The notes beneath the pieces were generated by a model. It ran no database searches. It was not told the DNA's origin and worked only from the letters and a program-made list of their open reading frames with translations. Below, piece after piece: positions 62,317 to 64,000 of a stretch of 64,000 nucleotides of DNA. Numbering within the stretch: the stretch's first letter is position 1; each line of letters begins with the position of its first letter. The stretch is from positions 82,281 to 146,280 of the forward strand of contig VIIQ02000634.1 of the NCBI GenBank assembly GCA_007449985.2. Reading direction: 5' to 3'. Source of the DNA: Desmodesmus armatus (Eukaryota; Chlorophyta; Chlorophyceae; Sphaeropleales; Scenedesmaceae). The translations under genes were made by a program, and so were the position numbers.

Positions 62317-64000
62317 GTGCTTGCGGGAGGATCAGCACAGCTGAGTTGCAGCGTGCAGTGTTCTGTGCCTGAGGGTCTGCATCCATGCCAGCAGCATTCC
62401 CGCCAGCAGCAGCAAAACAGGCCACAGCAGCAGCAGCAGCAGCAGCACAGGCCACAGCCTGCTGGCAGGCACAGCAGCAGCAGCTCAGCAGCAGCGCCGC
62501 CACCCGCAACAACAGCGGGCCCCAAACGGCGCGGCGCCCCGGCAGCAGGCACAGCCGGGCGCAGCCCTGCACGCCAGCCACAGCAGCAGCCCCCCCCCAG
62601 CCAACCCCGGGCAGGAGCCGGGCGCACAAACGCCAACGCAAAACTACAGGCGTACCGGCAGAGGCGGCAACAACGCCCACAGGGCCGCCAGCCCCTCCCG
62701 TTAAAGGAGTGTTCAACCTCAGCAGCAAACCCTTCAGCGCTGCCGCCCTCAGGACCCTCAACCTCGGGCCACAAGTCATACCTACCCCTGGTGGCTGACA
62801 CCCCAGGGGACCGGCTACAACCGCCAAATTGCCAGGTATACAAGGAACATACGGCTGCGAGCTGGTTTGACGGCAGGCGCAAAGACAGGGAAAGGAATAC
62901 AGCCGCATATGATCTCAAGTATCACGTGCCCAGCTCCACCTGGGAGCCTCCTCATGTCCTGATGCTGTTGAGCGTTTTGTTAAGGATGTCACTGCGGCTT
63001 AAACGCTTGCTATGATGTGAGGCCAGTCCTCATGCACACACACCCTGTGTGTGACAATGTGACACCTGATATGCGTCGAGCTCTGTTTGAGCTCCAATAT
63101 GACCCCGCTATTACTGTTCAAGCCCTCTGACAAGAATATGGGTCTGTGCATTCTGGATCGGTCGTGGTATATTGCAGAGTGCCTGCGGAAGCTAGGGGCT
63201 ACCTCCACTTATGAAGAGGTGCCAGCTGCTAGCATTCCCGCCCGAGTGCAGGGCCTGCAAGGAGGAAGCCCTGCGTTTGACAGAGGCGCTAGTGCCCCAT
63301 ATGTGCACCTGGTCATGTGGTGAAAATACTACAGGCAGCAGCGGCCGCATCTGATGCACTGTGCCGTACTTCTACCTTCTGCCGAAGGTGCACAAATTGC
63401 CTGCCGTAAAAACGCGAGCATCTGCACTTGCTGAAGGCAGGCCCATTGCTGCCTGCCACAGCTGGGTTACCAATGGTGCCTCTGTATACTTGCAGATGTG
63501 CTGAATGCCACTTGTCACAGCTGTTCCCACAGGTCCTGCCTGACAGCAAGACCCTAGTCCGACGGCTAGAGAGCAGCACAGTCGGCCGTGATGCTTTCCT
63601 TGTTACTTTTGACGTTGAAAGCATGTACCCCAGCATTGAAAACGCGGGGGCTGTCCCAGCTTGTGCACATGCAGCAGCACAGTGTGGATATCACGGGGGT
63701 ATGGTGCATGCTTTGCTAAGCTTTGTCATGGAGCATGGGTACTGCCAGTTGGATGGGCGGTATTACAAGCAGAAACAGGGTACCGTCATGGGCACTCCTG
63801 TGCACCACCCTACAGCAACATATATGTTGCTTCCTGCCTTGAGGCTGTGGCCCAAGCGCAGTGTGAGCATGGCCAGCCATTTACAAGCGCTTCATTGATG
63901 ATGGCTTCTTTGTGTGGGAGGGGGACGAGGCCAGCTTGCTAGCGTTCTTGCAGGTGCTTAACAGCACCCTGCCAACTCAAAATCACTTGGCAGTATAGTC
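62317..64000 (+). mobile_element. Penelope-like retroelement (reverse transcriptase), degraded and cut by the window end
   Basis: Reverse-transcriptase landmarks occur in the right order but in shifting frames: a Gln/Pro/Arg-rich N-terminal part (about 62380-62700); VFNLSSKPFSAAALRTLNLG (about 62711); YHVPSSTWEPP (about 62922); KPSDKNMGLCILDRSWYIAE (about 63121); PYFYLLPKVHKLPAV (about 63366), GRPIAACHSWVTNGASVY; FDVESMYPSIEN (about 63610); LDGRYYKQKQGTVMGTP (about 63751); and the catalytic FIDDGFFVWEG (about 63891). The NLSS...FIPT and KP-DK...LDRSWY motifs before the palm are typical of Penelope-like elements rather than LINEs. The element is dead here; a GIY-YIG endonuclease, if present, would lie past the window. 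Confidence 0.8.

Overview
This 64 kb window is nuclear DNA of a green alga (Chlorophyta, most likely Chlorophyceae; the class is an inference). Four cytosolic or plastid housekeeping genes support this: a 40S ribosomal protein, a nuclear-encoded bacterial-type carboxyltransferase subunit with an N-terminal extension, an ELIP/LHC-like protein and the U2 snRNP protein SF3B2. All are cut by many short GT-AG introns, and the non-coding DNA is rich in TGC/GCA words. No open reading frame stands alone as a gene. I rebuilt each gene exon by exon from splice sites, reading phase and family similarity.

Layout of the first half: the 3' part of an unrecognised gene (+, 394-2612); RPS11/uS17 (-, 4194-7926); plastid acetyl-CoA carboxylase alpha-carboxyltransferase (-, 9885-14107); SF3B2 (+, 14471-21123), divergent from accA across 363 bp; a chalcone-isomerase-fold protein (+, 21946-24375); a small secreted protein (-, 25559-26628); and a three-helix ELIP-like protein (-, 27856-29927).

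The second half is accessory in character. From 31966 to 53063 lie two divergent gene pairs for secreted, Lys/Tyr/His/Gly- or Pro-rich proteins that I do not recognise as a named family. Pair 1 is a repeat-exon gene (-, 31966-34811) and a small gene (+, 35288-36441). Pair 2 is an 11 kb gene (-, 40068-51158) with 16 tandem copies of a 279-nt exon, and a YEKP-repeat/His-rich gene (+, 51773-53063). The two repeat-exon genes share a signal-peptide exon type, phase-1 exons, a Cys-His-Gly-x-His-Cys motif and an almost identical TATA/CCAAT promoter block. They look like a family of extracellular matrix or adhesive proteins growing by exon duplication and unequal crossing-over. This cluster is the most novel content of the window.

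The last 10 kb holds a roughly 360-bp satellite (about 55980-58380), a decayed inverted copy of the small secreted gene (61618-62274), and a degraded Penelope-like retroelement running off the end (62317-64000).

Several otherwise intact genes carry one single-base frame break or stop (SF3B2 exon 3, one exon in each secreted repeat gene). These may be assembly indels or real decay, and the sequence alone cannot decide.
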